Positions 23,989 through 32,402 are shown, numbered from the stretch's first letter. The stretch: 36,708 bases of DNA from Nocardioides sp. (GCF_025964975.1 NZ_JAOPXV010000072.1:1-36708); one strand, 5' to 3'. The notes: a model not told the origin generated them from the letters alone. Program-made: numbers and translations.

Positions 23989-25250
23989 GCGCCCACCTGC
24001 TGGCGGGTGCTCAGCCGGCCGAGCTCTTGCCAGACGACTTCGAGATGGTCACCGGGTCGCAGGGTGACTGCCCGCCAGCCCGTCGCCGCGAGGGCGGTCG
24101 CGGCCAGCTTGTCGGCCGACTGGGCGAGGTGGGGGGCCCAGGCGTCGACATCGAGGGTGATGGCGGCACTCGTCGCCGCGTGGTGCTGGAGCCGTTTGAG
24201 GAACGGTCCGTCGTTGTCGGTCACCGCACCCAGGACGGCGAGCAGCAGGCCGCCGTGACCGGGCTCGTCGGAGATCCAGCTGGTGTCGAGTCGGGCGGAG
24301 TGCTCGACCTGGACGACGGCCAGCGCCTCCAGGAGGGGAGCCGTGTTCACGCCAGCGGACCGGGAGTGCCAGGCAGCGCCTTGGTCCTCGCCGGACGCGG
24401 TGACGAGGCGGACGGCGTAGCCGCGCTGGCTCAGGTGCACGGCGACGGACGCCGCAGCGGAGACGGCGGCCTCGAGGGATGAGGCGACGCCTTGGCCGCG
24501 GTGGGAGACGAGCCGGTTGTCGAGGAACACGGTGGCGCGTGACTGCCACGGTTGCTCCTCGCGCCTGACCATGAGCTCGCCGACACGAGCCGAGCTGCGC
24601 CAGTGCACCCGGCGCAGGTCGTCGCCCCGGCGGTATTCGCGAACCGTGACGTCCTCGGCGCTGCCGGTGGCGAACGCGCGCGGTCGGTTGTCACCGGAGC
24701 CCGTCCACGCCCCGCCCAGCGGGATGCCGGGCAGCGTGACCGTGCGGGGGGTGACCGTGAGGGACGCGGTGGTGTGGAACGCCCGACCGAGCTCCACGAA
24801 GCCGAACGGGTCGGTCACCCGCACCGACATCGGACCGACGTCGAAGTGACCCCGGACCTCGGACCTGACCTGGTAGGTCACATGGCGGCGCCAGCCGTGG
24901 CCGATCCCCTCGAGCACGAACCGTGGACGGGTGCCGAGCACGTAGGGCAGGTGGTCCTCGAGGAGCAGCACCCCAGTGGGGGTGCGCGACTCGTTGGTCA
25001 GGGTCAGCTGCACCTCGGCCGGCTGACCGGCGGCGACCAGCTGGGGGGACACCGTGCGGGTCAGTGCGAGCCGGTAGCGCGACCTGCCGATCCACACGGC
25101 GGCGAGCAGCGGCAGCGCGGTGACCAGCACCCCGATGCGGACGAGCGGGGTCTGCCCCACGATCATCGCGCAGACGACCGTGGTCACCCCGGCAGCCAGG
25201 AACAGCCGTCCGCGGACGGTCAGGCCGGCGAGGGCCTCACGCACGGTCAC
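23985..25250 (-). CDS. DUF58 domain protein (vWA-like)
   Basis: A 421-residue protein with two N-terminal membrane helices (about 14-55). A beta-rich region follows (VQLTLTNESRTPTGVLLLED, VRGHFDVGPMSVRVTDPFG). The DUF58 core EYRRGDDLRRVHWRSSARVGELMVRREEQ sits near residues 205-235, followed by a vWA-like region VFLDNRL. Members are usual partners of MoxR ATPases. The GTG at 25250 lies inside the 3' end of the moxR gene (14-base overlap) and the stop overlaps the transglutaminase ATG, so the three genes are tightly coupled. Confidence 0.92.
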   Translation of the reverse strand: MTVREALAGLTVRGRLFLAAGVTTVVCAMIVGQTPLVRIGVLVTALPLLAAVWIGRSRYRLALTRTVSPQLVAAGQPAEVQLTLTNESRTPTGVLLLEDHLPYVLGTRPRFVLEGIGHGWRRHVTYQVRSEVRGHFDVGPMSVRVTDPFGFVELGRAFHTTASLTVTPRTVTLPGIPLGGAWTGSGDNRPRAFATGSAEDVTVREYRRGDDLRRVHWRSSARVGELMVRREEQPWQSRATVFLDNRLVSHRGQGVASSLEAAVSAAASVAVHLSQRGYAVRLVTASGEDQGAAWHSRSAGVNTAPLLEALAVVQVEHSARLDTSWISDEPGHGGLLLAVLGAVTDNDGPFLKRLQHHAATSAAITLDVDAWAPHLAQSADKLAATALAATGWRAVTLRPGDHLEVVWQELGRLSTRQQVGA

Positions 25251-26214
25251 CTTCGGGGACCGGCACCCCGGACACGATGCCGTCGAGGATCGCGCCGCCC
25301 GTACGACCGCTCATCGCCGACTCCACGCTCGGCAGCAGGCGGTGAGCCAGGACCGGCCGAGCGAGTCCGTGGACGTCATCGGGCAGGACGTAGTCACGGC
25401 CCGACATGGCAGCGACGGCCTTCGCCGCGCGGACGAGGTGCAGGGTCGCGCGCGGTGACGCGCCGAGGTGGAGCTCGGGGGAGTTGCGCGTCGCCGTCGC
25501 AAGCGCGACCGCGTAGCGCTGCACCGCAGGTGAGACGTGCACCTGACCGACGATCTCGGTGAGCTTGCGGATCTCGCCCGCGTCGGTCACCGGCTCGAGG
25601 TCGTCGAGTGGGTTGGCGCTCGTGTGTGCGTCGAGCATCGCGATCTCGGCGGCCTCCACGGGATAGCCCACGGAGACCCGTGCCATGAAGCGGTCGCGCT
25701 GCGCCTCGGGGAGGGCATAGGTGCCCTCCATCTCGATGGGGTTCTGGGTCGCGATGACCATGAACGGCTTCTCGAGCATGAAGGTCGTGTTGTCGACGGT
25801 GACCTGGCGCTCCTCCATGCACTCGAGCAGTGCCGACTGCGTCTTCGGGGAGGCGCGGTTGATCTCGTCGCCCACCACGATGTTCGCGAAGACCCCGCCG
25901 GGTCGGAACTCGAACTCCCGGGTGTCCTGGTTGAAGACCGATACCCCCGTGACGTCGGAGGGGAGCAGGTCGGGCGTGAACTGGATCCGCCGGACCGTGG
26001 AGTCGATGCTGCGGGCCAGCGCCTTCGCCAGCTGTGTCTTGCCCACCCCGGGCACGTCCTCGATCAGGAGATGTCCTTCGGCGAGCAGGACCACGATCGC
26101 CGCGGAGACGACGTCGGGCTTGCCCTCGATGACGCGCTCGATGTTGTTGCGAACCCGATCCACGACCCTCGCCAAGGTTTCCAGATCAGCATCGCCTGAG
26201 ACCGACGTACTCAA
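25237..26214 (-). CDS. MoxR-family AAA+ ATPase
   Basis: A 325-residue AAA+ protein. Walker A is EDVPGVGKTQLAKAL (Lys59), Walker B is NIVVGDEINRASPKTQSALLE, the sensor region is VIATQNPIEMEGTYALPEAQRDRFM, and the C-terminal lid has GASPRATLHLVRAAKAVAAM. It is a chaperone-like ATPase that probably activates the partner DUF58 vWA protein, possibly acting on cell-envelope targets. The TTG at 26214 is preferred because AGGGAG lies six bases before it; the ATG at 26229 sits inside that ribosome binding site. Upstream it shares a 364-base divergent region with mraZ, in which MraZ-like boxes face this gene. Confidence 0.93.
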   Translation of the reverse strand: MSTSVSGDADLETLARVVDRVRNNIERVIEGKPDVVSAAIVVLLAEGHLLIEDVPGVGKTQLAKALARSIDSTVRRIQFTPDLLPSDVTGVSVFNQDTREFEFRPGGVFANIVVGDEINRASPKTQSALLECMEERQVTVDNTTFMLEKPFMVIATQNPIEMEGTYALPEAQRDRFMARVSVGYPVEAAEIAMLDAHTSANPLDDLEPVTDAGEIRKLTEIVGQVHVSPAVQRYAVALATATRNSPELHLGASPRATLHLVRAAKAVAAMSGRDYVLPDDVHGLARPVLAHRLLPSVESAMSGRTGGAILDGIVSGVPVPEGDRA

Positions 26215-26333
26215 CGTGCACTCCCTCATTCGCGACCGGAACGCACTCCGGCTCATGCCCGATGTCCCAACCGTAAGTCCTGCGGGCAAGTTACCGGCAC
26301 GGGAGTGGAGATTCCCTCCCCGGAACCACATTT

Positions 26334-26360
26334 CCCCACCAGTCGCTCCACTTCCCTCCA
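26334..26360 (-). promoter_or_regulatory. Second cluster of MraZ-like boxes, facing moxR
   Basis: On the minus strand TGGAG (26360-26356) and TGGAG (26350-26346) are exactly 10 bases apart, then TGGGG (26338-26334) 12 bases on. The motif and spacing resemble the mraZ operator 150 bases away, suggesting shared control of the moxR operon. One further TGGAG lies on the plus strand at 26306-26310. Confidence 0.45.
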
Positions 26361-26496
26361 CCGAGGTCGTGCGAGCTGCCCTTCGGGCGTTGCCAGCCCG
26401 GTGCTGTGACGTCCTTCCGGGCGCTTCCGACATCTCCGAGGGACCCGCCCAGTGCCGTCACACCCCCGATCGGGTGCGAAAACATGCCGAATGTGG

Positions 26497-26524
26497 TTGA
26501 CGGTGGAGCGTTGTGGAGTAGAGT
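26497..26524 (+). promoter_or_regulatory. mraZ/dcw promoter
   Basis: TTGACG (26497-26502), a 16-base spacer and TAGAGT (26519-26524) make a good sigma-70-type promoter for the dcw cluster. The palindrome cccgatcggg at 26465-26474 lies just upstream. Confidence 0.65.
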
Positions 26525-26538
26525 GGAGCGAAGTGGGG
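26504..26538 (+). promoter_or_regulatory. MraZ operator: four TGGRG boxes at 10-bp spacing
   Basis: TGGAG at 26504, 26514 and 26524 and TGGGG at 26534 repeat with exact 10-bp periodicity (pentamer plus five). This is the known form of MraZ-binding sites, direct TGGGN-like repeats separated by five bases. They cover the spacer and -10 of the promoter, so MraZ would repress its own operon. Confidence 0.82.
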
Positions 26539-26578
26539 GACAGGGTCGTTCTTGCACATCGAGCAGGGGAGGGGCCGG

Positions 26579-27007
26579 ATGTTCTTCGGCACCTACACGC
26601 CCAGGCTCGATGAGAAGGGCCGGCTCTTCCTTCCGGCGAAGTTCAGGGACCAGCTGACGGAGGGACTCGTGGTGACCAGAGGGCAGGAGCGCTGCCTGAC
26701 GGTCTGGTCACTCGATGACTTCAGCAGGCTGACCGACCGGCTCCGCGAGGCGCCGGTGACCAACAAGGGCACGCGGGACTACGTCCGCATGCTGTTTGCC
26801 GCTGCCTCCCAGGAGGTGCCGGACAAGCAGGGACGCATCTCGATCCCAGCACCACTGCGTGAGTACGCCTCGCTCGCCAAGGACGTCGTCGTCATTGGCT
26901 CGATGAACCGCATCGAGATCTGGGACCCGACGTCGTGGACGGCCTACTCGCAGGAGCAGGAGCAGAAGTTCTCCGAGCTCAGCGACGAGGTCTTCCCCGG
27001 CATCTAG
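26579..27007 (+). CDS. mraZ: Transcriptional regulator MraZ
   Basis: A 142-residue ring-forming AbrB-fold DNA-binding protein that represses the dcw cluster. Both family repeats are present: LDEKGRLFLPAKFR near residue 10 and PDKQGRISIPAPLREYA near residue 82. The DxKGR/DKQGR motifs provide DNA contacts. MFFGTYTPRLD is the expected N-terminus, with GGGGAGGGG upstream of the ATG, so the in-frame ATG 27 bases earlier was rejected. Operator boxes lie 41-75 bases upstream. The stop is followed by a structured leader before rsmH. Confidence 0.96.
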   Translation: MFFGTYTPRLDEKGRLFLPAKFRDQLTEGLVVTRGQERCLTVWSLDDFSRLTDRLREAPVTNKGTRDYVRMLFAAASQEVPDKQGRISIPAPLREYASLAKDVVVIGSMNRIEIWDPTSWTAYSQEQEQKFSELSDEVFPGI

Positions 27008-27034
27008 CCAGCACCACAACTGAACAGCTGACGA

Positions 27035-27148
27035 GGTCCGCAGCATCCGGTCTCGTGTCCGCTCCCTTTCGTCTTCTGACTCACCTTCCCCGGTGTCAGA
27101 CGGCACTTCCCTGGGGGAGCGGACCGGGACCAGGTCCGGCGGCCGGAC
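27035..27148 (+). ncRNA. Candidate structured leader RNA upstream of rsmH
   Basis: The mraZ-rsmH space folds strongly. A perfect 10-bp outer stem pairs gtccgctccc (27057-27066) with gggagcggac (27115-27124). Inside it is a 9-bp hairpin (tctga, two-base bulge, cacc; 27075-27085 with ggtgtcaga 27092-27100; loop ttcccc). A 6-bp hairpin gtccgg-cgg-ccggac follows at 27134-27148. Upstream ggtccgc (27035-27041) could instead pair with gcggacc (27119-27125), disrupting the outer stem. Known biology: mycobacteria carry a conserved 'mraW RNA motif' at this place. Whether this is the same motif is not shown. Confidence 0.55.
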
Positions 27149-27217
27149 GTCAGCAGCAGAGAAGTCACCCGCACAGCAGTCACCGGCAGTCGTCAACCAA
27201 CACGTGGGGTCGAGATC

Positions 27218-27379
27218 ATGAGCAGCACCGCAGTCACTCGCAGCCCGGGGGGCATGGCCCCTCGGCCGCCGCGGGTGCGCGAGCAGGCTCGCGAGGCGAT
27301 GACCCTGATGGCCTTCTCCGCCGCCACCTCGGCCGGACTCACGGCCGCGTTCTTCCTCCTCATGCACGTGGGTCGGTAG
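27218..27379 (+). CDS. Small membrane protein (53 residues) between mraZ and rsmH
   Basis: An uninterrupted ATG-TAG frame has a basic, Pro-rich start ([16 protein letters not shown]) and one membrane helix ([22 protein letters not shown], about residues 28-50) ending in HVGR. Third codon positions are mostly G/C, and GGGGTCGAG lies before the ATG. It ends ten bases before rsmH in the same direction, so it would be co-transcribed with the dcw genes. I recognise no family. Its size falls below usual gene-calling thresholds. A small division-associated membrane protein is possible but unproven. Confidence 0.6.
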   Translation: MSSTAVTRSPGGMAPRPPRVREQAREAMTLMAFSAATSAGLTAAFFLLMHVGR

Positions 27380-27389
27380 GCCAGGGCCG

Positions 27390-28376
27390 ATGAGGACTCC
27401 CAGCCACGCTCCGGTCCTCCTCGACCGGGTCGTCGCTCTGCTAGCGCCTTCCCTGGCGCTCGACGGAGCTGTCTTGGTCGACTGCACCCTGGGCCTCGGC
27501 GGTCACAGCGAGGCAGTCCTCCAGCGCTGCGACACGGCCCGGGTCATCGGGATCGACCGCGACCCGGACGCCCTCGAGCTCGCAGGCGAGCGGCTCCGGC
27601 CCTTCGGCGACCGGTTCGTCGGCGTACACGCGGTCTATGACGAGATCTCGGACGTCGTCCGGGGTCAAGGGCTGAACCACGTCGACGCCGTCTTCTTCGA
27701 CCTGGGCGTCTCCTCGATGCAGCTCGATGTCCGCGAGCGCGGATTCGCGTACGCCGCAGACGCACCGCTCGACATGAGGATGGACAACACCACGGGGCTT
27801 ACTGCCGCCGACGTTCTCAACAGCTACTCCGTGCCTGAGCTCACCCGAGTGCTCCGCGACTACGGCGAGGAGAAGTTCGCCAAGAAGATCGCGCGGGCGG
27901 TCGAGCGGGAGAGAGAGGTCGCCCCCTTCACCACGAGCGCCCGGCTCGTGGAGTTGCTCTACGCAGAGATCCCGGCCCCGGCTCGACGGACCGGAGGCCA
28001 TCCGGCCAAGCGGACGTTCCAGGCGTTGCGCATGGAGGTCAACAACGAGCTCGCGGTCCTGGAGCGCGCCGTCCCGGCCTCGCTCGAGGTGATCGGCGTG
28101 GGCGGCCGGGTGGTGGTGGAGTCCTACCACTCCCTCGAGGACCGACTGGTCAAGAGGGCCTTCACCGCCGCGTCGCGCCTCGACGTGCCCGAGGACCTGC
28201 CGTTCGTGCCCGAGGGCAGCGAGCCCGACATGCAGCTCGTCACCCGCGGCGCCGAGGTGGCCGACGAGCACGAGATCGAGCAGAACCCGCGTGCCGCCTC
28301 CGTGCGGTTGCGCGCCATCGAACGGGTCCGACCCTCACGTCCCCCAGCCCGGCCCCGCCGAGGAGTGCAACGATGA
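27390..28376 (+). CDS. rsmH: 16S rRNA (cytosine(1402)-N4)-methyltransferase
   Basis: A 328-residue SAM-dependent enzyme (formerly MraW) that N4-methylates C1402 of 16S r[14 protein letters not shown] opens the protein, and [11 protein letters not shown] (31-41) binds [41 protein letters not shown] and [15 protein letters not shown] are all family signatures. Length is normal. The TGA overlaps the next ATG as ATGA, coupling it to the ftsL-like gene. Confidence 0.97.
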   Translation: MRTPSHAPVLLDRVVALLAPSLALDGAVLVDCTLGLGGHSEAVLQRCDTARVIGIDRDPDALELAGERLRPFGDRFVGVHAVYDEISDVVRGQGLNHVDAVFFDLGVSSMQLDVRERGFAYAADAPLDMRMDNTTGLTAADVLNSYSVPELTRVLRDYGEEKFAKKIARAVEREREVAPFTTSARLVELLYAEIPAPARRTGGHPAKRTFQALRMEVNNELAVLERAVPASLEVIGVGGRVVVESYHSLEDRLVKRAFTAASRLDVPEDLPFVPEGSEPDMQLVTRGAEVADEHEIEQNPRAASVRLRAIERVRPSRPPARPRRGVQR

Positions 28377-28915
28377 GCAGTTCTGCAGTCCAGATCCGTA
28401 GCCGTGGGTCGCGTATCGCCTCTGCCGCGGTCGAGAAGGCCCGCCTCTCCGTCGTCCCCCGCACCCGTACGCGAGCTCCCAAGGTCCCGTTCGTGACGCT
28501 GGTGAGCCTGATCCTCGTCGGGGGCGTCGTCGGGCTGGTGCTGTTCAACACCTCGATGCAGCAGGCGTCGTTCGCCGCGACGTCCCTCGAGGAGCAGGCC
28601 ACCAACCTCGCCGCCCGGGAGCAGACCTTGCAGATGGAGCTGGCGGACCTCCGCAACCCCCAGCGGGTCGCCGCCGAGGCGCAGGCGATGGGCATGGTCG
28701 TCCCGCCGGCGCCGACCTTCCTCGGTCTGGACGGCAGCGTGCTGGGGGAGAAGGTGCCGGCCCTGCCGACGGACGCGCTCAACCTCGCCCCCCCGGCGCC
28801 GATCAAGCCGAAGGTCCTCGCGCCTGCGCCCACCATCGTGAAGGTGATGGCGGAGCCTGCCCCGACCAGCAAGAACAAGAAGCCCCAGAACACCCCGGGA
28901 CGCAAACGGCACTGA
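28373..28915 (+). CDS. FtsL-like septum formation protein
   Basis: A 180-residue bitopic membrane protein in the ftsL position. It has a basic cytoplasmic N-terminus, one helix ([19 protein letters not shown], about 40-58) and then a periplasmic heptad stretch ([25 protein letters not shown]) typical of FtsL/DivIC coiled coils. The '[15 protein letters not shown]' motif matches FtsL-like proteins such as M. tuberculosis Rv2164c. The Pro/Ala/Lys-rich tail is low complexity. It should bridge FtsQ/FtsB-type partners and the FtsI-FtsW synthase. Coupled by ATGA to rsmH. The symbol ftsL is probable by position but sequence identity in this family is low. Confidence 0.82.
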   Translation: MSSSAVQIRSRGSRIASAAVEKARLSVVPRTRTRAPKVPFVTLVSLILVGGVVGLVLFNTSMQQASFAATSLEEQATNLAAREQTLQMELADLRNPQRVAAEAQAMGMVVPPAPTFLGLDGSVLGEKVPALPTDALNLAPPAPIKPKVLAPAPTIVKVMAEPAPTSKNKKPQNTPGRKRH

Positions 28916-28990
28916 CGGCGCGGCAGCCGCCTGAGCGGCCGACCACGTGCCTAGATTTGCCAACGTCGGCCCAGCCCTGACCAGCACCCC

Positions 28991-29023
28991 ACCAGCCCTC
29001 CACCAGCCCTCCACCAGCCCTCC
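28991..29023 (+). repeat. Three tandem 11-bp repeats before ftsI
   Basis: accagccctcc occurs three times head to tail, with degenerate copies on both sides (ccagccctgacc, atcagc). The repeats sit in the 152-base gap between the ftsL-like gene and ftsI, about 45 bases before the ftsI start. A possible -10 (TAGATT, 28952-28957) lies just upstream. Confidence 0.8.
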
Positions 29024-29067
29024 ATCAGCACCGCGCGACCTGACCAGACCCACCGGACGGAGCAACG

Positions 29068-30846
29068 TTGTCTTCCACGGCGACACGCAAGGCGGCCGGC
29101 CGCCCGCACGACGCCCGCCGCGGTGCGCCTGCGTTCCGGCTCCGCTTCGGCCTGATCGTGATCGCGATGGTGCTCTCCTTCTTCGGTGCCCGGCTGGTGC
29201 AGCTCCAGGGCATCGACCCGAACTCCTATGCCGAGATGGCGGCCGCGGAGAGCGTGGAGGAGCGGATCCTGCCCGCCGAGCGCGGCGACATCCTGGACCG
29301 CAACGGGCTGCGGCTGGCGGACTCGGTCCACGGCAAGATGGTCGTCGCGGACCCGGTGATGACGACCGACGACGCCCCCGCGCTGGCGACACTGCTTTCC
29401 CAGCGGCTCGACGTCGACTACTTCAAGACGTTGGCCCGGCTGCGCGAGGACGGCAGTCAGTTCGAGTACATCGCGCGGCGGGTGCCCAGCACGATTGCCA
29501 CCGACCTGGTCGACGAGCTGAGCGAGGCCGGCTACGAGGGCATCACCCTGCGCGACGACCCGATCCGCAACTACCCGGCCGACGACGTGGCCGCCAACCT
29601 CCTCGGTTTCATCGGCACCGACGAGCCGCTCTTCGGTTTCGAGCGCACCTTCGACCGCCAGCTGTCAGGGACAGACGGCACAGCGCGGTTCCAGGTGGGA
29701 GGTGGCAACCGGATCCCTCTCGGGGAGAACACCGTGGTCCCGGCGAAGAACGGCACCCCGCTGGCCACCACGGTCGACATGGACCTGCAGTGGTTCACCC
29801 AGCGCGTGCTGGCCCAGACCTTGCAGCAGTACAAGGCCCTGAGCGGCGTCGCCATCGTCATGGACTCGCGCACCGGCGAGGTCATGGCACTGGCGGACGC
29901 CCCGACCTTCGACGCCAACAAGGCGCTCGAGGCCGACAAGGACGACCTGGGCTCACGAGCGATCAGCGACGCCTACGAGCCGGGATCGGTCGAGAAGGTC
30001 CTCACCGCGTCCGCCCTGATCGACGCCGGGAAGGTGACACCACGCACCCGGCTGCGCATCCCGCCCTCCCTGCCCCGACAGGACCGCGTCTTCGGCGACT
30101 GGTTCGACCACGCCATCATCAGGCTGACGATGGCCGGGGTCATCGCCAAGTCCTCCAACATCGGCTCCGTGCTCGCCGCCGACGCCTTCACACCACTCGA
30201 GCTGGTCGGCTACCTCCAGAAGTTCGGCCTCGGTCAACGCACCGACGTCGGGATGCGGGGCGAGTCTGCGGGCATCCTGACTCCTGGTGACGTGATGACC
30301 TCCCAGACCAAGGACCGCGTCGCGTTCGGCCAGTCGGTCTCGGTCAACGCGGTCCAGATGGCCGCTGCCGTCAACACGATCGCCAACGGCGGTGTACGCA
30401 TCTCGCCCAGCATCATCAAGGGCTCGGCCACCACCGACGACGGCACGGTCGTCGGCACGGACGTCGCGACCGAGACGAGGGTGGTCAGCGAGCAGGCGGC
30501 CCGGCAGACGGCCCGGATGATGGAGCGCGTCGTGGACCCGGAGGCGGGTGTCGCCCCGGGGGCACAGGTCCCCGGCTACCTCGTCGCCGGCAAGACCGGC
30601 ACGGCCCAGCGGGTGGCGCCGACGTGCGGTTGCTACGACGGCTCCACGACCGTGTCCTTCGGGGGGTTCGCGCCCGCCGACGACCCGCGTTTCACTGTCT
30701 ACGTCGTGGTGCACGCACCGCAGGTCGATGGCGGCGGCGGATCGATCGCCGGTCCCGCGTTCTCGCGGATCATGGGCTACGCCCTGAGCCGCTACCGGGT
30801 GCCGCCGACCGATGGCAAGCCGTCGCGGCTTCCTGTCGAGTGGTGA
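29068..30846 (+). CDS. ftsI: Septal peptidoglycan transpeptidase (class B penicillin-binding protein)
   Basis: A 592-residue class B PBP that cross-links septal peptidoglycan with FtsW. An N-terminal helix (about 24-46) precedes the dimerisation domain (ERGDILDRNGLRLA) and the transpeptidase domain. Catalytic motifs are EPGSVEK (Ser307, Lys310), SSN (362-364) and KTG (from Lys509). The start is a TTG at 29068 with a GGACGGAG ribosome binding site; no better start precedes the helix. After KTGTAQR the sequence PTCGCYDG contains a Cys-x-Cys pair, unusual in an extracytoplasmic domain. The gene follows 152 bases of repeat-bearing leader. Confidence 0.96.
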   Translation: MSSTATRKAAGRPHDARRGAPAFRLRFGLIVIAMVLSFFGARLVQLQGIDPNSYAEMAAAESVEERILPAERGDILDRNGLRLADSVHGKMVVADPVMTTDDAPALATLLSQRLDVDYFKTLARLREDGSQFEYIARRVPSTIATDLVDELSEAGYEGITLRDDPIRNYPADDVAANLLGFIGTDEPLFGFERTFDRQLSGTDGTARFQVGGGNRIPLGENTVVPAKNGTPLATTVDMDLQWFTQRVLAQTLQQYKALSGVAIVMDSRTGEVMALADAPTFDANKALEADKDDLGSRAISDAYEPGSVEKVLTASALIDAGKVTPRTRLRIPPSLPRQDRVFGDWFDHAIIRLTMAGVIAKSSNIGSVLAADAFTPLELVGYLQKFGLGQRTDVGMRGESAGILTPGDVMTSQTKDRVAFGQSVSVNAVQMAAAVNTIANGGVRISPSIIKGSATTDDGTVVGTDVATETRVVSEQAARQTARMMERVVDPEAGVAPGAQVPGYLVAGKTGTAQRVAPTCGCYDGSTTVSFGGFAPADDPRFTVYVVVHAPQVDGGGGSIAGPAFSRIMGYALSRYRVPPTDGKPSRLPVEW

Positions 30847-30857
30847 GAAGGCAGCGA

Positions 30858-30863
30858 TACCCT
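30858..30863 (+). promoter_or_regulatory. Possible internal leaderless -10 before murE
   Basis: TACCCT, then six bases, then the GTG at 30870, which is in frame with murE. It would allow murE expression independent of the upstream promoter. Confidence 0.4.
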
Positions 30864-30869
30864 CCGCAT

Positions 30870-32402
30870 GTGGCAGGTGATCCGAACATGCTCCCCGGGC
30901 GACCCTCCGCCCCGCCCCGGACGCAGCTGAGCGACCTCGTGGACTGGCTCGCACAGTCGACGCCGTTGCACACGGACGGCGACCTCGACGTCGCGGTCAC
31001 CGGCATGTCACTGAGCACGCAGCGGATCCAGTCCGGCGACCTGTACGCCGCCCTGCCGGGCACCCGCGCGCACGGTGCGACCTTCGCGGCCGACGCCGTG
31101 TCCGCCGGCGCTGTGGCCGTGCTGACCGACGGGGACGGTGCACGGCTCCTCCCCCCGGGAGCCGCGGCTCTCGTGGTCGACCAGCCCCGTCGCGTTCTGG
31201 GTCGACTGGCCGCACGGATCTATGGCGACCCCGCGTCGGAGATGCGGATGATCGGCGTCACGGGGACCCAGGGCAAGACGACGACCACGCGCCTGCTCGA
31301 CGACGGGTTGGCCGCCGCGGGGATCACCGGTGCCGTGATCGGCACCGTGGGCACGCGCGTGGCAGGAGCCGACATCAAGACCTCGCTCACGACCCCGGAG
31401 GCACCCGACCTACACGGCCTCTTCGCGCTGATGCGGGAGCGTGGAGTGGAGGCGTGCGCAATGGAGGTGTCCTCGCACGCGCTCGTCCTCGGTCGCGTGG
31501 ACGGAGTGGTCTTCGACGTGGCCACCTTCCTCAACCTGGGACGCGACCACCTCGACTTCCACCCCGACGTCGACGCCTACTTCGCTGCCAAGGCCTCGCT
31601 GTTCACCCCGGAGCGCGCGCGGGTGGGGTTGACCAACATCGATGACGAGTTCGGCCGGCGGCTGCTCGGTCGGGCGCCCATACCGATGCAGACCTTCTCC
31701 CTGCACTCCGCCGCGGACTGGCGAGCCACCGACGTCAAGCCCGACGGCGCCGGGACCACGTTCACCGTCCGAGGCCCCGAGGGCCTCCACGTCCCGGTCC
31801 GGGTGCCCGTGCCCGGTGGGTTCAACGTCTCCAACGCGCTGGCCGCCCTCGCGTCAGCCGCCCTCGCGGGCCTCGACGTCGCGCGGGTCGCCGACGGGAT
31901 CGGCCAGGGTGCGGGTGTGCCGGGGCGGCTCGAACAGGTCGTCGCCGGTCAGGACTTCGTCCTCGTGGTCGACTACGCGCACAAGCCCGACGCCGTCGAG
32001 GCGGCCCTCACGGCGCTGCGGCCGCTCGCCGAGGGCCGGCTCATCGTGGTCCTCGGTGCCGGGGGCGACCGCGACCCGGGCAAGCGACCGATGATGGGCG
32101 AGATCGCGGCTCGCCTGGCCGACGTGCTGGTCGTCACCGACGACAACCCGCGCACGGAGGACCCCGCCGCGATCCGGGCCGCTGTCCTGGCCGGCACGAC
32201 TGACGGCCCGGCCGAGGTCGTGGAGATCGGCGACCGCCGCGAGGCCATCGCCGAGGCCGTACGCCGCGCAGCACCCGGCGACGTCGTCCTGGTCGCCGGC
32301 AAGGGACACGAGACCGGCCAGGAGATCAACGGCGAGACACATCCCTTCGACGACCGGGTCGTCGCGGCGGATGCGGTCGCCCGGGTGGTGGTCGAGCGAT
32401 GA
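30870..32402 (+). CDS. murE: UDP-MurNAc-tripeptide synthetase (diaminopimelate-adding)
   Basis: A Mur ligase that adds the third residue to UDP-MurNAc-L-Ala-D-Glu. The P-loop is GVTGTQGKTTTT (Lys136), with Gln where Asn is more usual. EVSSHALVLGRVDG and DYAHKPDAVEAAL are central-domain motifs. The C-terminal TDDNPRTEDP carries DNPR, the signature of diaminopimelate- rather than lysine-adding enzymes; LL- versus meso-DAP cannot be decided. With GTG 30870 (chosen for the -10 six bases before) it has 510 residues; ATG 30888 with AGGTGAT upstream gives 504. The stop overlaps murF as ATGA. Confidence 0.95.
   Translation: MAGDPNMLPGRPSAPPRTQLSDLVDWLAQSTPLHTDGDLDVAVTGMSLSTQRIQSGDLYAALPGTRAHGATFAADAVSAGAVAVLTDGDGARLLPPGAAALVVDQPRRVLGRLAARIYGDPASEMRMIGVTGTQGKTTTTRLLDDGLAAAGITGAVIGTVGTRVAGADIKTSLTTPEAPDLHGLFALMRERGVEACAMEVSSHALVLGRVDGVVFDVATFLNLGRDHLDFHPDVDAYFAAKASLFTPERARVGLTNIDDEFGRRLLGRAPIPMQTFSLHSAADWRATDVKPDGAGTTFTVRGPEGLHVPVRVPVPGGFNVSNALAALASAALAGLDVARVADGIGQGAGVPGRLEQVVAGQDFVLVVDYAHKPDAVEAALTALRPLAEGRLIVVLGAGGDRDPGKRPMMGEIAARLADVLVVTDDNPRTEDPAAIRAAVLAGTTDGPAEVVEIGDRREAIAEAVRRAAPGDVVLVAGKGHETGQEINGETHPFDDRVVAADAVARVVVER

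Noticed and set aside
26552..26578. Earlier start for mraZ at 26552
   Set aside because: MraZ proteins begin at MFxGTYxP, and the GGGGAGGGG ribosome binding site lies between the two candidates.
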